Source: Craspedostauros australis (lineage: Eukaryota; Bacillariophyta; Bacillariophyceae; Mastogloiales; Achnanthaceae). From it: a DNA stretch of 64,000 nt. This document shows, piece by piece, positions 48,301-58,123 of this stretch. The translations under genes and the position numbers were made by a program. The first letter of the stretch is position 1; every line of letters begins with the position of its first letter. The stretch spans positions 1 through 64,000 of the forward strand of contig JAMXDE010000052.1 in the NCBI GenBank assembly GCA_026770025.1. Direction: 5' to 3'. Below the pieces are notes generated by a model. The model was not told the origin of the DNA and searched no databases. It saw only the letters and a list, made by a program, of their open reading frames with translations.

Positions 48301-49840
48301 GCGATTGCCAATTGAAGTGCTCTCGGCAATCTTGAGGAGTCTGGGTCCACTGTTCCCAACATTCATGTGGAAGCCTGGCTTCCCACCGGTCGGATTGAAG
48401 GTGAATGGCAAATAATGGGAGCGCATGTGCGTGCCCTCAAGGTCCGCACCCTTCTCTAGCAGTGCAGCGGTCGTTGCCTTGCAGTTGTAACCGCGGTCAG
48501 CCATGACGGTGACCATGCGGAGACGCGCGTCGGCTTGGGCAAGCTGTGCGAAGATCTTTATGCTTTCCGCATCCAGGCTATCACATGATGCAACCAATCC
48601 AACCACAAGCCCCGACGCAGAGTGGACAATGGTATTCAATGTAATTCTTGTTGTGGAGATAGGATGGAATGAAACCAGGAGAACGGGAGCAAGCACGTGG
48701 TGAGAAATGGGATGGAGAATACAGAACAGACACGAAACAATACGAAAGGCCCACTTACCCCCTGCGGTTGGCGTGAGTATGCCTCATAGTCTGCAAGCAA
48801 CTGCTTTTCGCCAGGCTTCTGCAATGCACTTTGTCGTCGTCTAAGGTGACAATACGATTGAAAGTGCCATTGCGAAGACAAAGGCTGTGCAGGGTTTGAT
48901 TGACACCAGTCTCTAGGTCATTCCAAAGGAACTTATGGCCCACCAATGAAGCTGGATCTCCGTTGATTCGGATCCGTTCCCAGAGAGCTGTGTACTGATG
49001 CTTGGAGGGGAAGTTGGGAAGAATGTGTGCGTCACCCCCACGAGCATACAGTCGCTTCACAGTTGATGCATTCACCATCTGTGCAGTCATGCAGTAGAGG
49101 AATCCCATGTATTCCTCATAGGAAAAGCCAAGTCCAGCATGCCCAAATGCACTGTTGAATATGGAAGAGGTGGGCCCAAGTACATGGGCAACGAGATCGT
49201 GGGGTGTTGGAATGTATGGCTGTGCACCAGGAATTGGTTTTGGAAAAAGTTCCAACACGCTCTGTCGAATGGAACGGATCTCCTCCTTTGCGTTTTGGAG
49301 AAGGAAGTCATGAGCACCACTCACTGTGACCTTGGAAGGGTGCTCGTCATCGGCAAGCACCTTCCACTCAACTAATCCATCGTCGCTACCTTTTGGAGGA
49401 GGAAGGACGATTTGGTGTGTGTATCCTGCAAGGGAGCAGGAATGAACACTGTATTGACCAGGAGGGAGTAAAGGGGATGCAGTGGGCGAAACACATTCGT
49501 CATCGCTCTTGATGGACACCCCGTAGTCGTTGTCATCAGCTGGGGGTGCTCCTGAGGCCTCCAACCCGTCGTCCAGAACTTGACCAAACGTAACATTGCT
49601 ACGAGATGAAGGATCGTTGTCGTGGCGGATGCCAGTGGCAAAGGAGATGCGGACCAGAGGCTTGGCATTGGTAGAAGCGCCATGAGCAGCAGAGGGAAGA
49701 GATGCCATTGGAGAAAGGAACAGAGCGGAGAAGGAAGGTGTATACGAAGCTTGGGTTGTGGTGATGATGTGGAGAGTGCGCAAGGAAGTGCAACCTGGGG
49801 CGTACAGCAGAGAAGCAGAGGGTGAATGAAGATGAGACAT
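45338..49840 (-). CDS. PiggyBac-like transposase with PD-(D/E)XK-like segment and zinc finger
   Basis: Exons 49840-48759, 48646-46815 and 46683-45338 (introns 112 and 131 bp, both GT-AG) join into 1419 aa without a stop. The RNase-H-fold core is recognisable: IVTLDDDKVHC with D334-336, GLVVGLVAS, then MADRGYN with D411 followed by ALLEKGADLEGTHM, as in DDE_Tnp_1_7 proteins, and a likely third acidic site HGDD (525-526). Near residue 881 comes SVDFLAIVGD, then VFVIEMKTRT with E901-x-K903, the spacing of a PD-(D/E)XK nuclease core. The C-terminus has a cysteine cluster from about 1268 (CVVC, CIQC, then C and H), like the PiggyBac C-terminal finger, and a basic tail (KKRSER, RKQRKK). It should cut and paste its own element in the nucleus. 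The catalytic triad assignment is tentative; the family assignment is good. Confidence 0.8.
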
Positions 49841-49999
49841 TGATGACTGTGATGGTGAGGAAGAAGTCGAGAGACCACTGACGAAGAGTTGGAGCAAAGG
49901 CGAGAATTGGAAGAGTGCTCACAGGCCGAAAAAGTGGACTTAGTCGAAGTAGTCGGCGAGAAAAGTCTTCGTGTTAATTTACCACACTATTTTTGAGTT

Positions 50000-50082
50000 T
50001 GTCTCCTGAGACAAGATTCTTGCTCAACATCCGGGTGCCTTGTCTCAGGAGACAAAAAGGCCCGTTTTTGTCTCCTGAGACA
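50000..50082. repeat. Right subterminal near-palindromes (three)
   Basis: TGTCTCCTGAGACA at 50000-50013 and 50069-50082, and the reverse complement at 50041-50054. Confidence 0.75.
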
Positions 50083-50086
50083 TGAA

Positions 50087-50103
50087 AATTTCCTCGTGGA
50101 TAT
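50087..50103 (-). repeat. Terminal inverted repeat, right
   Basis: AATTTCCTCGTGGATAT, inverse of the left end at 44871-44887. Confidence 0.88.
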
Positions 50104-50337
50104 TTGACCACTCGGATCCCCAATTTCGTTGACAAGTTTGGTCAATGACCATCACAGACAAAGCCAAAGCAATGCACACGGAGAGTATACCATACGAATA
50201 ATACGATCTGCACCCACGATCATCGACCCTCCCAACAAGCAATACTCCTGCCCCTGCGCTTGGCCGATCAGAGAACTTGGAGAATTGCAATCCGCACCGT
50301 TGAAGAGAACGATCTGCAGAATTGTCGCGGACAATAG

Positions 50338-51210
50338 AGATCCAATCAAGGCATCTCACAATCGAGGAGAAGAACGATCTCTCCACGAGTAGAGACAGAG
50401 AGCAGCCAGCTCAAGAGACACATCACCAGGACATCACCATCGTCATTATCATCAAGCGCACCACCGAAGACCTCCAAAGACGGTGACAGCACGCTGCCGC
50501 CGCACAACATCTTCCGCGACTCGCCGCTGCGATACTTGGGATACGCCAATGAAGTCGGCGAATCCTTCCGTTACCAATACCCGCGTTGGGTGATGCCCAG
50601 CTACGTCTTGGCCTTCGGATATTGCCTCGCCGACGCCTGCACGACGGGGTACGACACGTACAATGCGACGCAGAAACCCGTGCCGACAGCCGCGTCGACG
50701 ATGGACGTGATGCTGTGGCAATCGCTGGCCAGTGTGGGAATTCCGAGCATGACGATCAATCTCATCGTGCGGTCGTCGCGGTTTGCCTTGGCGCGGACGC
50801 CGATGGCAGTGCCTGCCATGACAGTCAAGTGGATGCCGACGTTCGTGGGGTTGGCCAGCATTCCTTTCATCATTCATCCGATTGACACTGTCGTCGACCA
50901 TTTCATGGATGGGACGTTTCGGTCGTGGACTGGACAGTTGTTGACGAAGGAGATAGAAGAAAGAGCACCACCAAAGTCGACCGACGAGAGGAATGATCGA
51001 ATGTTGGAGGGAGATGCGATGGATCAGCACAAGAGTATTGCGTTGGAGGAAACGACACCGGGAATGGATCGGCAGAATGATCTGGCGCTGTTCAAACGGT
51101 CTCCATTCTGTTGGATGTTTGGTGTATGGTACAGTTCTGAAAGACTCACGCAAGCTCAAAGCGACAATCGAGCATCAACCAATGAGACAAATGTGATCGT
51201 TGACACATGA
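50338..51210 (+). CDS. MTFP1: Mitochondrial fission process protein 1 (MTP18) homologue
   Basis: From about 50505 the frame reads IFRDSPLRYLGYANEVGESFR, the family signature, followed by SYVLAFGYCLADACTTGYD, LWQSLASVGIPSMTIN, KWMPTFVGLASIPFIIHPID and VDHFMDG, in the same order as animal MTFP1. The hydrophobic stretches fit its inner-membrane segments. The protein promotes mitochondrial fission in animals. The plus frame is open from 50338 but has no ATG before the domain (GYANEV is preceded by TTG), so the start codon must be in an unplaced upstream exon; the left limit is approximate. A charged tail of about 90 residues after the domain has no counterpart I know. The PiggyBac-like element ends about 235 bp upstream of the open frame. 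Confidence 0.85.
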   Translation, partial: RSNQGISQSRRRTISPRVETESSQLKRHITRTSPSSLSSSAPPKTSKDGDSTLPPHNIFRDSPLRYLGYANEVGESFRYQYPRWVMPSYVLAFGYCLADACTTGYDTYNATQKPVPTAASTMDVMLWQSLASVGIPSMTINLIVRSSRFALARTPMAVPAMTVKWMPTFVGLASIPFIIHPIDTVVDHFMDGTFRSWTGQLLTKEIEERAPPKSTDERNDRMLEGDAMDQHKSIALEETTPGMDRQNDLALFKRSPFCWMFGVWYSSERLTQAQSDNRASTNETNVIVDT

Positions 51211-51346
51211 AATGATGCGCGTCCGCGCAGTTAATTGTAGCGTACGAGCATGCATGGATGCGTGGGTCATTTGATTCCACTCTGTTCTTGCTCGACATGA
51301 TGGAACGGATCATCGCGCTGTGTATATGTGTGGCCACTGCTGGTTT

Positions 51347-51835
51347 TCACCGAATCATCCCCGCATCCAACAGGAATTGAATCAGTTCATCCAGCTGCCT
51401 ATAGATGCGCATCGATTGGCCCGATTTGGATATCTTGACTACCTCCATCCACGCGCCCTTGAGGGTGGACTTGGTCTTGTAGTGGGTGCTTGAGAAGGAT
51501 TTGAGAAACCGTCCAATGTCACAATCCATCGAACCTTCGTACCGCAGGAACTGCTCCCCCAGCGCCGTCATCTTGTAGCCAAATGGATTGTAGCCAGCCG
51601 GGATGATCCAGTCGGCGAGGCTGCCGCCGCGGATCTGCAGTGGCATTGTGCTCATCGATGATTTGGCGACGAACGCGGATGTCCGATCATTGTGGAGATG
51701 GAATGCGCCATGCGAGGCTTCTGAAGGAAGCGAATGAACCGAGGATGGACGAGCGTGGCATCCGCAGTGAGATATCGCAGTAATCATCACCGCGATGACG
51801 GCGAACAGAGAATACGAATGGAGCGTTCGTGTCAT
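51347..51835 (-). CDS. Plastid-targeted protein of unknown function
   Basis: An intronless 162-codon gene with ATG at 51835. The start is a signal peptide (LHSYSLFAVIAVMITAISHC), and a serine-rich region with TSAFVAKSS follows, fitting the ASAFAP-type plastid motif less strictly than ArgC does. The mature part from LQIRGGSLADWIIPAGYNPF onward is compact: NPFGYKMTALGEQFLRYEGS, DIGRFLKSF, then MEVVKISKSGQSMRIYRQLDELIQFLLDAG. I do not recognise a named domain. Its compact ending suggests a complete small protein. It converges on MTFP1, with 136 bp between the stops. Confidence 0.7.
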   Translation of the reverse strand: MTRTLHSYSLFAVIAVMITAISHCGCHARPSSVHSLPSEASHGAFHLHNDRTSAFVAKSSMSTMPLQIRGGSLADWIIPAGYNPFGYKMTALGEQFLRYEGSMDCDIGRFLKSFSSTHYKTKSTLKGAWMEVVKISKSGQSMRIYRQLDELIQFLLDAGMIR

Positions 51836-52751
51836 CTTCGCGTTGCTTGGAATTGCGTCTCTTTGGTTGTGATGATGTGCGTCGTTGGTGTGAATGCACA
51901 ATGGTACTCGAATGTGAGTACGAGTATGGCAGAGTGCACCCTTGAATAGTATTATAGAATAGTACTCTACTCTCCGCGTGTCGTTTGTACTCGCATCGCG
52001 TTGTCCGATTGCGGAATGGGACGGAAACAACAGCCAACAGTGAAGATGGCCTCTCTCTGTGTTGAGCAGAGATGTGCACAACAAGGAAGATACCAACGCA
52101 ACAAATGAGGCACACGCCCGTTGTGATCCTTTGGACTTTTAGTCCATCGAATCAATTGGAGTCTCTCCCTCTGATGGATCCGTTGATTGATTTTTCGGTG
52201 ACATCCAAACGCCGAAACGTGGCGTGTTCCTGTGCGTATCGTGTCACCCCCGATCGGCAAGGTGCCAGCCTTCACACACACATCACACCGCACCACTCGA
52301 AGCGCTGCAACTGTATCGACCGAAGCACAATAGAATGGTATCGTGGTTGACTCCCCCAAGGCCATCACAGAGGGATGTGCTATGGTATCACATGAAGAGG
52401 CGCAACTGCGCAGCGTGGTCAAGTTGGGCATCATCGAAGGTTGTATCGTGCGAGCGAGCGAGCCAGCGTTGGATCATGATGTGTCTGTCCACGGTCATAT
52501 CATACCATACCACACCGAACCACACCAAACGCAGTGGTGGAACCGCGCAAGTCCATGCAGGCGTGTTGACTGACGACACGTTGCTTCGTGGTCAATGCAC
52601 AGGATCATGAAATGGAGGACAGCAAACTTGAGCAGATGAGCTCACAATCGCCATCCAACCGCAACTGATTTGGGACCACATACACTACCTGCTCTATCAG
52701 CTCTACTCGTATGATTGCACCACCAACAGCAACAGTGACAACAAGAAAAGG
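51836..52751. other. Promoter side of first LRR gene; repeat-unit upstream block
   Basis: The left part should hold the promoter of the plastid-targeted gene. From about 52320 to 52615 lies a block (GGTATCGTGGTTGACTCCCC, ATGGTATCACATGAAGAGGC) that is repeated at about 55912-56190 and 60388-60700, upstream of each LRR gene. Confidence 0.7.
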
Positions 52752-54191
52752 ATGAACCGCAACATGCATGCTGTCGCCAACACCAATACCAACATCCATC
52801 ATGATCCAGACTTCAAGACTTTCTGGAAACAACTCCATTGGAAATGGTGGATCCTGAAGACCGTGTTCAATATACAGAGTCATTCAAGACAGCAGATCTA
52901 CTGCTACAGTGTCACACCCAAGCGGATGGAACACTGGGACATGGCCATCGAAGCAGGATTCACCTTTGGTGACTTGAAATCGATGCAGCAGTGGCATAAA
53001 CACGTTGCTTTGTCACCTCGTGTTCTACTGAGCGATTCGTTTCGCAAGGGTTGCGGGCGGATGCGCATTCGATCCCTGAATCTGGAATTCGGCAGCAAGG
53101 ACCAATTCGGAGAAGAAGACAAGCAAGCCATTCGTTTCGTACTTCGATTGGCTACCAAACACCCACCCAAATTTTCATTCGACCAAGACATCTGCTTGCC
53201 TCCATGCTTCGCGGAGATGAAGCAGCTCCACGATATCCCTCTTGTGACACATCGTGTGTATTTGGATTCATGTGATCTTGTTGATTGCGACAAGCTCATG
53301 TTCAACATCTCCCAAAACTCGAAATGGGTTACGTTTGGAACCTGTAAGCTCGCCAATGGGGGTGCTGATTTGTGCAGATGGCTTTCCCCAAAGAATTGCA
53401 GTGTCACCAGAGTATCCTTTTTGGACACCCGTGTCACTTGTGATAGCTTGGCAAAGCTATTCCAGTCAAACAAGTGCATCAACAAGCTTGAAATCATATT
53501 CTGTCGGAACGAAGACGGACAAGAAATCGACCAGATCATCAGACTCCTTTCAGATGCATCACACCTGAGCAGGCTCAGGGTTTCCGGTATTTGGAACGGA
53601 TCATCGCGACAAAAGCAGGATACGCGGTTCGACGCATTGATCTCGCTCCTGGGAAACAAGAGCTTGTCATCTCTGGCATATGATGCCTTTGGGGATCCCG
53701 GCATGTTTGAGGTTCCGCCCGAGACCCTCTTTGCACAAATGGAAGCCCTTCAGCCAGCCTTGGAGCAGACTACCCAACTCACCCGTCTCTACATTTATCC
53801 ACGCCCGCCTGACGAATATGTCCATTCGTACAATGCGCTTGTTGAACATAGCTTGCAGCGAAATCATCACAACACGGTGAGAGCAATGCTGTGTTCCCTT
53901 CCAACATGGTCGCGGCCACTGGCCCTGTTTGGGGAGATGCTGATGAGAACAAGCAAACATCGGGGCAGAATGGCTGAAATGAGTACAATGGGTACAATGG
54001 ATCCCATGAGCGAGACTTTCAACATTTTGCTGCAGGGGAGTGAGACGTTGAAACAGGCGTGGGATGACAAGAGAGCGGATCGGCTCGTCCGAGTTGATGA
54101 TCCTTCTGCTTGTCATGTGGAAAAGAAAGGTACATCGATGATTGATGAGATCCTGGATGGCCTTGGAGAACTCTGCTCATCCAATAATTAG
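52752..54191 (+). CDS. LRR-like protein, copy 1
   Basis: 479 aa from ATG to TAG. The middle has irregular leucine-rich-type units of about 28 residues, with strand-like cores such as HRVYLDSCDLVDCDKLMFNI, KWVTFGTCKLANGGADLCRW, VTRVSFLDTRVTCDSLAKLF and INKLEIIFCRN, fitting a ribonuclease-inhibitor-like solenoid. The C-terminal third (VEHSLQRNHHNTVRAMLCS, LPTWSRPLALFGEML, then SMIDEILDGLGEL) is conserved in all three copies and is not LRR. There is no signal peptide or membrane segment. Function is unknown. Diversified tandem LRR genes often take part in recognition, but that is only an inference. It converges on the monooxygenase pseudogene. Confidence 0.8.
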   Translation: MNRNMHAVANTNTNIHHDPDFKTFWKQLHWKWWILKTVFNIQSHSRQQIYCYSVTPKRMEHWDMAIEAGFTFGDLKSMQQWHKHVALSPRVLLSDSFRKGCGRMRIRSLNLEFGSKDQFGEEDKQAIRFVLRLATKHPPKFSFDQDICLPPCFAEMKQLHDIPLVTHRVYLDSCDLVDCDKLMFNISQNSKWVTFGTCKLANGGADLCRWLSPKNCSVTRVSFLDTRVTCDSLAKLFQSNKCINKLEIIFCRNEDGQEIDQIIRLLSDASHLSRLRVSGIWNGSSRQKQDTRFDALISLLGNKSLSSLAYDAFGDPGMFEVPPETLFAQMEALQPALEQTTQLTRLYIYPRPPDEYVHSYNALVEHSLQRNHHNTVRAMLCSLPTWSRPLALFGEMLMRTSKHRGRMAEMSTMGTMDPMSETFNILLQGSETLKQAWDDKRADRLVRVDDPSACHVEKKGTSMIDEILDGLGELCSSNN

Positions 54192-54479
54192 AACAACGCA
54201 TGAAGGCAGTATTGATACTCTGGTGAATGTGAGTGTGTTGTTGTACGAGTGAGATGGAAAAGGGAGATGGTTGGTTGATTGGAAGTTTGCTTGATTGAGA
54301 GGTGTTCGCCTGTGATTGTGATTGTGATTGCGATTGCATGTTGTGGTTGGTGAGAAGTATGGAATGTTTGGATCGTACAAGTGTGGCTGGTCCATCAACA
54401 ACAAGCGAAAGCCGTCCACAGAACCTATCTGCTCCACACCGCAATTTCACATCGCGATTTCGCACTGCTCCGCACATTC

Positions 54480-55264
54480 TCATATCCTCGGAACAGCAGC
54501 ATCCAGAACGGTCTTCTTCGCAACGCCCGTCTTGTCCGTGATGAAGAAGAACACATCCCGGAACGTGGTCAACGGTCCTGATGAGGCCTTCAGGTATCCC
54601 ATCAGACCAGGGTTGGCCGTGATGCCCATGATGGTCATGACGGTCGCGATGGTGGACCATCACTTGTCCATGTATTCTATCTGCAGGATGTCTTTGAGGC
54701 TGTTCCCGCCATTGGCTTGTTCATCGTATTGCATATTGTATTGCTGAATGGCGTTGATCAGACAGTAGGCGTCTTGGATGGCCTGATTGGTGCCCTGTCC
54801 AAGGAACAGAGGCACAGCGCGCGCCGCATCACCACAGACAGTCAGGATGGCGGCCTTCTCCACATCTGCGTCTTTGCAAGTGCTTCCATTGAAGTTGCCG
54901 TGTGTGGCCATCATCGCCTTGGTCCATCACGCAAAGGGCTTGTGGAAGTAGATCCCCAACGCGAAGAAACGATTGGCATTGTCGATGAGTCGATCGATGA
55001 TGGGCCTGATGGTGTGCGTGGGGATCTTGGCATCATCGATCTACTGTCGCATCTGCTGCTGGATGCGCTCAGCCTTGGATGATGCCTTCCAAGCGACGTT
55101 GTTGTCGCTGTTGTCGTTGGTGTCGTTGGTGTCGGTATTGTTGTTGTTCCCGAAAGCCTGCACCAGGAGAGACCAGCGCTGCCACCGCCGATCACGGCAA
55201 TCTTCCGTATTGGTTGGTGGTTCCCACTCCCATTGCTGCTGCTGCTGCTGCTTCGCTTCTGCAT
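54480..55264 (-). pseudogene. FAD-dependent monooxygenase pseudogene, copy A (internal deletion)
   Basis: Starts at MQKRSSSSSS and reads KIAVIGGGSAGLS, the dinucleotide-binding motif for FAD. It then jumps to the C-terminal half: IDRLID, a region with VCGDAARAVPLFLGQGTNQA (the second FAD motif GD..H of aromatic-ring hydroxylases) and DKTGVAKKTVLDAAVP. About 820 bp of the middle, present in copy B, are missing. Several stops and frame changes remain, so it cannot be functional. Closest relatives would be zeaxanthin-epoxidase or kynurenine-monooxygenase-like enzymes; the substrate cannot be told. Confidence 0.75.
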
Positions 55265-56386
55265 TGGAGTGAGGATGACGGGGACGACGGCGATGACCGT
55301 GAGTTCGTTGCCACCACCATGCACGCGATGCAGATGGCACCAATCATCCTCTTTTGATGCATCAACGATGCCATTGGTGCCATTGGTGCCATTGCCGTGA
55401 TTCTTCTGGTTGCGGCTGTCTCTGTGGTTGGGCGATCAATGAGTAAGGAACCAAGTCAACCAGCCGGCATCGTTCGAAGTCTCTCGCTAGAAGCAGAGAG
55501 AAACGAGAGAGAGTATTGGTATTCGTACTCTGTGGATAGATGCTTGGTGCCGACGGTGATCATCGTTGAGCGTTATGGTTGTGGTTGTGGTTGTGGCGAT
55601 CTGCATCAGTATTCGCAGCGGCGATTTCTGTTGCGCCGCCACCATCACTGTCATCATCGTCGCCGCCACCGCCACACAACGATTGGCTTCCCGTGCTATT
55701 TGTCGTTCGCGACGATTGGGTGAGGCGAGATGAGTCCTGGATACGTTTGTTGTGGATTGAAACACGAGTGGTGTCATCACCATCGTCGTCATCGTCATCG
55801 CCACAGAACATGAGAAACGTCTCTGATGTCCACCGAAGAAGTCATCGTGGTGGGTTCGTCGCATCGCGGATCAGCCCATCGGAGTCGTTCGATAACATGC
55901 AACTCCCGAAGAAGTGTATCGATCGGAGTATAACATAATAGTATCGTGGTTGACTCCCCCCAAGACCATCACAGAGGGATGTACTATGGTATCACATGAA
56001 GAGGCACAACTGCACAGCGTGGCCAAGTTGGCATCATCGAAGGTTGTATCGTGCGAGCGAGCGAGCACGCCAGCTTCGGATCATGATGTGGCTGTGCACA
56101 GTCGTATCATGCCATGGTGGAACCGCGCAAGTCCATGCAGGCGTGTTGACTGACGACACGTTGCTTCGTGATCAATGCACAGGATCATGAAATGGAGGAC
56201 ATCAAGCTCGACCAGATGAGCTCATAATCGCCATCGAAGCGCAACTGATTTGGGACCACAGACTCTGCCTGCTCTATCAGCTCTACCTGCTCCACTCGTA
56301 CGATTATACCGACCACCAACAGAAACAATCAGCAACAACAGCAACAATCAACAACAATCGGAAACGACAGCGACAACAAGAAAAGA
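55265..56386. other. Divergent spacer between pseudogene A and LRR copy 2
   Basis: About 1.1 kb containing trinucleotide-rich stretches (near 55640-55680 and 55780-55800). Positions 55265-55850 match 59722-60300, and from 55912 the conserved upstream block of the LRR genes follows. No gene is supported; the short frames are low in complexity. Confidence 0.7.
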
Positions 56387-57742
56387 ATGAACCGCGACAT
56401 GGATGCTGTCGCCAACACCAATACCAACAGCCATCATGATCCAGACTTCAAGACTTTCTGGAAACAACTCCATCGAAAAGAGCTGTCACCGAAGACCGTG
56501 TTCAATGTACAGAGTCATCCAAGACAGCAGATCGACTGCTACAGTGTCACACCCAAGCGGATGGAATACTGGGACATGGCCATCGAAGCAGGATTCACCT
56601 TTGCTGACTTGGAATCGATGGAGCGGCGGCACAAACACATTGCTTTATCACCTCGTGTTCTATTGAGCAATTGGTTTCGCAGGGGCTGCGGATGGATGCA
56701 CATTCGATACCTGACTCTGGAGTTCGGCAGCAATGACCAATTTGGAGAAGAAGACAAGCAAGCGATTCGCTTCGTACTTCGATTGGCTGCCAAACACCCA
56801 CTCAAATCTTCATTCGACCAAGGCATCTGCTTGCCTCCATGCTTCGTCGAGATGAAGCAGCTCCATGATATCCCTCTTGTGACACATTGTTTGAGTTTGT
56901 GCTCATGTGATCTTGGTGATTGCGACAAGCTCATGTTCAACATCTCCCAAAACTCGACATATGTTGGGTTTAATTATTGTAACCTGGCCAATGGGGGCGC
57001 TGATTTGTGCAGATGGCTGTCTCCAAACAATTGCAGTGTCACCGAAGTATCCTTGTTCTACACCCGAGTCACTTGCGATAGCTTGGCAAAGCTATTCCAG
57101 TCAAACAAGCGCATCAACAAGTTCGACATCAGTTTCAGTCTGGTCAACAGCGCCCGACAAATCTACTCACAACAAGAAACCGACCAGATCATCAAACTCC
57201 TTTCAGATACATCACACCTGAAGAAGCTCAAAGTTTTCTGTATTTGGAACATGTCATCGCAACAAGAGCAGATGATCATGTTCGACGCATTGATCTCGCT
57301 CCTGGGAAACAAGACCTTGTCATCTCTCAGATACTCTCACTCAACGGATCCCAGCATGTTTGAGGTTCCGCCTGAGACCCTCTCGGCACAAATGGAAGCA
57401 CTTCAGCAAGCCTTGGAGCAGACTACCCAACTCACCCATCTCCACATTCATCCATGCCCGCCTGACGAACATGTCCATTCGTACAATGCGCTTGTTGAAC
57501 ATAGCTTGCGGCGAAATCAACGCAACAAGGTGAGAGCAGTGCTGTGTTCCCTTCCGACATGGTCGCGGCCACTGGCCCTGTTCGGAGAGATGCTGATGAG
57601 AACAAGCAAACGGGGTCCAATGGATGCAGTAGGTCTAATGGGTACAATGGATCCCATGAACGAGACTTTCAACATTCTGCTGCAGGACAGTGAGACGTTG
57701 AAACAGGCGTGGGATGACAAGAGAGCGGATCGGCTCGTCTGA
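56387..57742 (+). CDS. LRR-like protein, copy 2 (shortened C-terminus)
   Basis: 451 aa, collinear with copies 1 and 3. Where they read LVRVDDPSAC, this gene has TGA in place of CGA, removing about 30 conserved C-terminal residues; the lost codons can still be read downstream, with further changes. Relative to copy 1 it has a short insert (ARQIYSQQET) in the LRR region that it shares with copy 3. The truncation may be tolerated or may mark early decay. Many replacements against the other copies fall on predicted strand and loop residues. Confidence 0.75.
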   Translation: MNRDMDAVANTNTNSHHDPDFKTFWKQLHRKELSPKTVFNVQSHPRQQIDCYSVTPKRMEYWDMAIEAGFTFADLESMERRHKHIALSPRVLLSNWFRRGCGWMHIRYLTLEFGSNDQFGEEDKQAIRFVLRLAAKHPLKSSFDQGICLPPCFVEMKQLHDIPLVTHCLSLCSCDLGDCDKLMFNISQNSTYVGFNYCNLANGGADLCRWLSPNNCSVTEVSLFYTRVTCDSLAKLFQSNKRINKFDISFSLVNSARQIYSQQETDQIIKLLSDTSHLKKLKVFCIWNMSSQQEQMIMFDALISLLGNKTLSSLRYSHSTDPSMFEVPPETLSAQMEALQQALEQTTQLTHLHIHPCPPDEHVHSYNALVEHSLRRNQRNKVRAVLCSLPTWSRPLALFGEMLMRTSKRGPMDAVGLMGTMDPMNETFNILLQDSETLKQAWDDKRADRLV

Positions 57743-58123
57743 GTCGATGATGCTTCTGCGTGCTGTGCGGAATAGAACGGCACATCGATGATTGATGAGA
57801 TCCTGCATTGCCTTGGAGTACTCTGGTCGTCGAGTAATTAGAACAGCACATGAAAACAGTATTGATACTCTGGTGAATGTGAGTGTGTTGTTGTACGAGT
57901 TAGATGGAAAAGGGAGATGGTTGGTTGAGAGGTTGATTGATTGGGAGGTGTTCACTTGTGATTATGATTATGATTGTGATTGAGTGTTGTGGTTGGTGAG
58001 AAGTATGGAATGTTTGGATCGGACGAGTGTGGCAGGTCCATCAACAACAAGCGAAAGCCGTCCACAGAATCTACCTGCATCACAAATGTACCACATCGCG
58101 ATTTCACACCGCTCCATACATTC
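57743..58123. other. Convergent spacer in unit 2
   Basis: Holds the former C-terminal codons of LRR copy 2 and a GATTGATTGG-type and ATTATGATTATG simple-sequence stretch (57930-57985). No gene. Confidence 0.6.

Larger units (their letters stand above)
44871..50103 (-). mobile_element. PiggyBac-like DNA transposon, apparently complete
   Basis: The ends are inverted copies of ATATCCACGAGGAAATT (44871-44887 and 50087-50103). The simplest reading is a 13-bp terminal inverted repeat CCACGAGGAAATT flanked by ATAT on each side as a 4-bp target duplication, comparable to PiggyBac ends that start with CC and duplicate TTAA. Subterminal 14-bp near-palindromes TGTCTCCTGAGACA occur twice at the left and three times at the right. 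A single spliced transposase gene fills the interior on the minus strand. With the gene open and ends intact, this looks like a recent and possibly autonomous copy. Confidence 0.85.
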
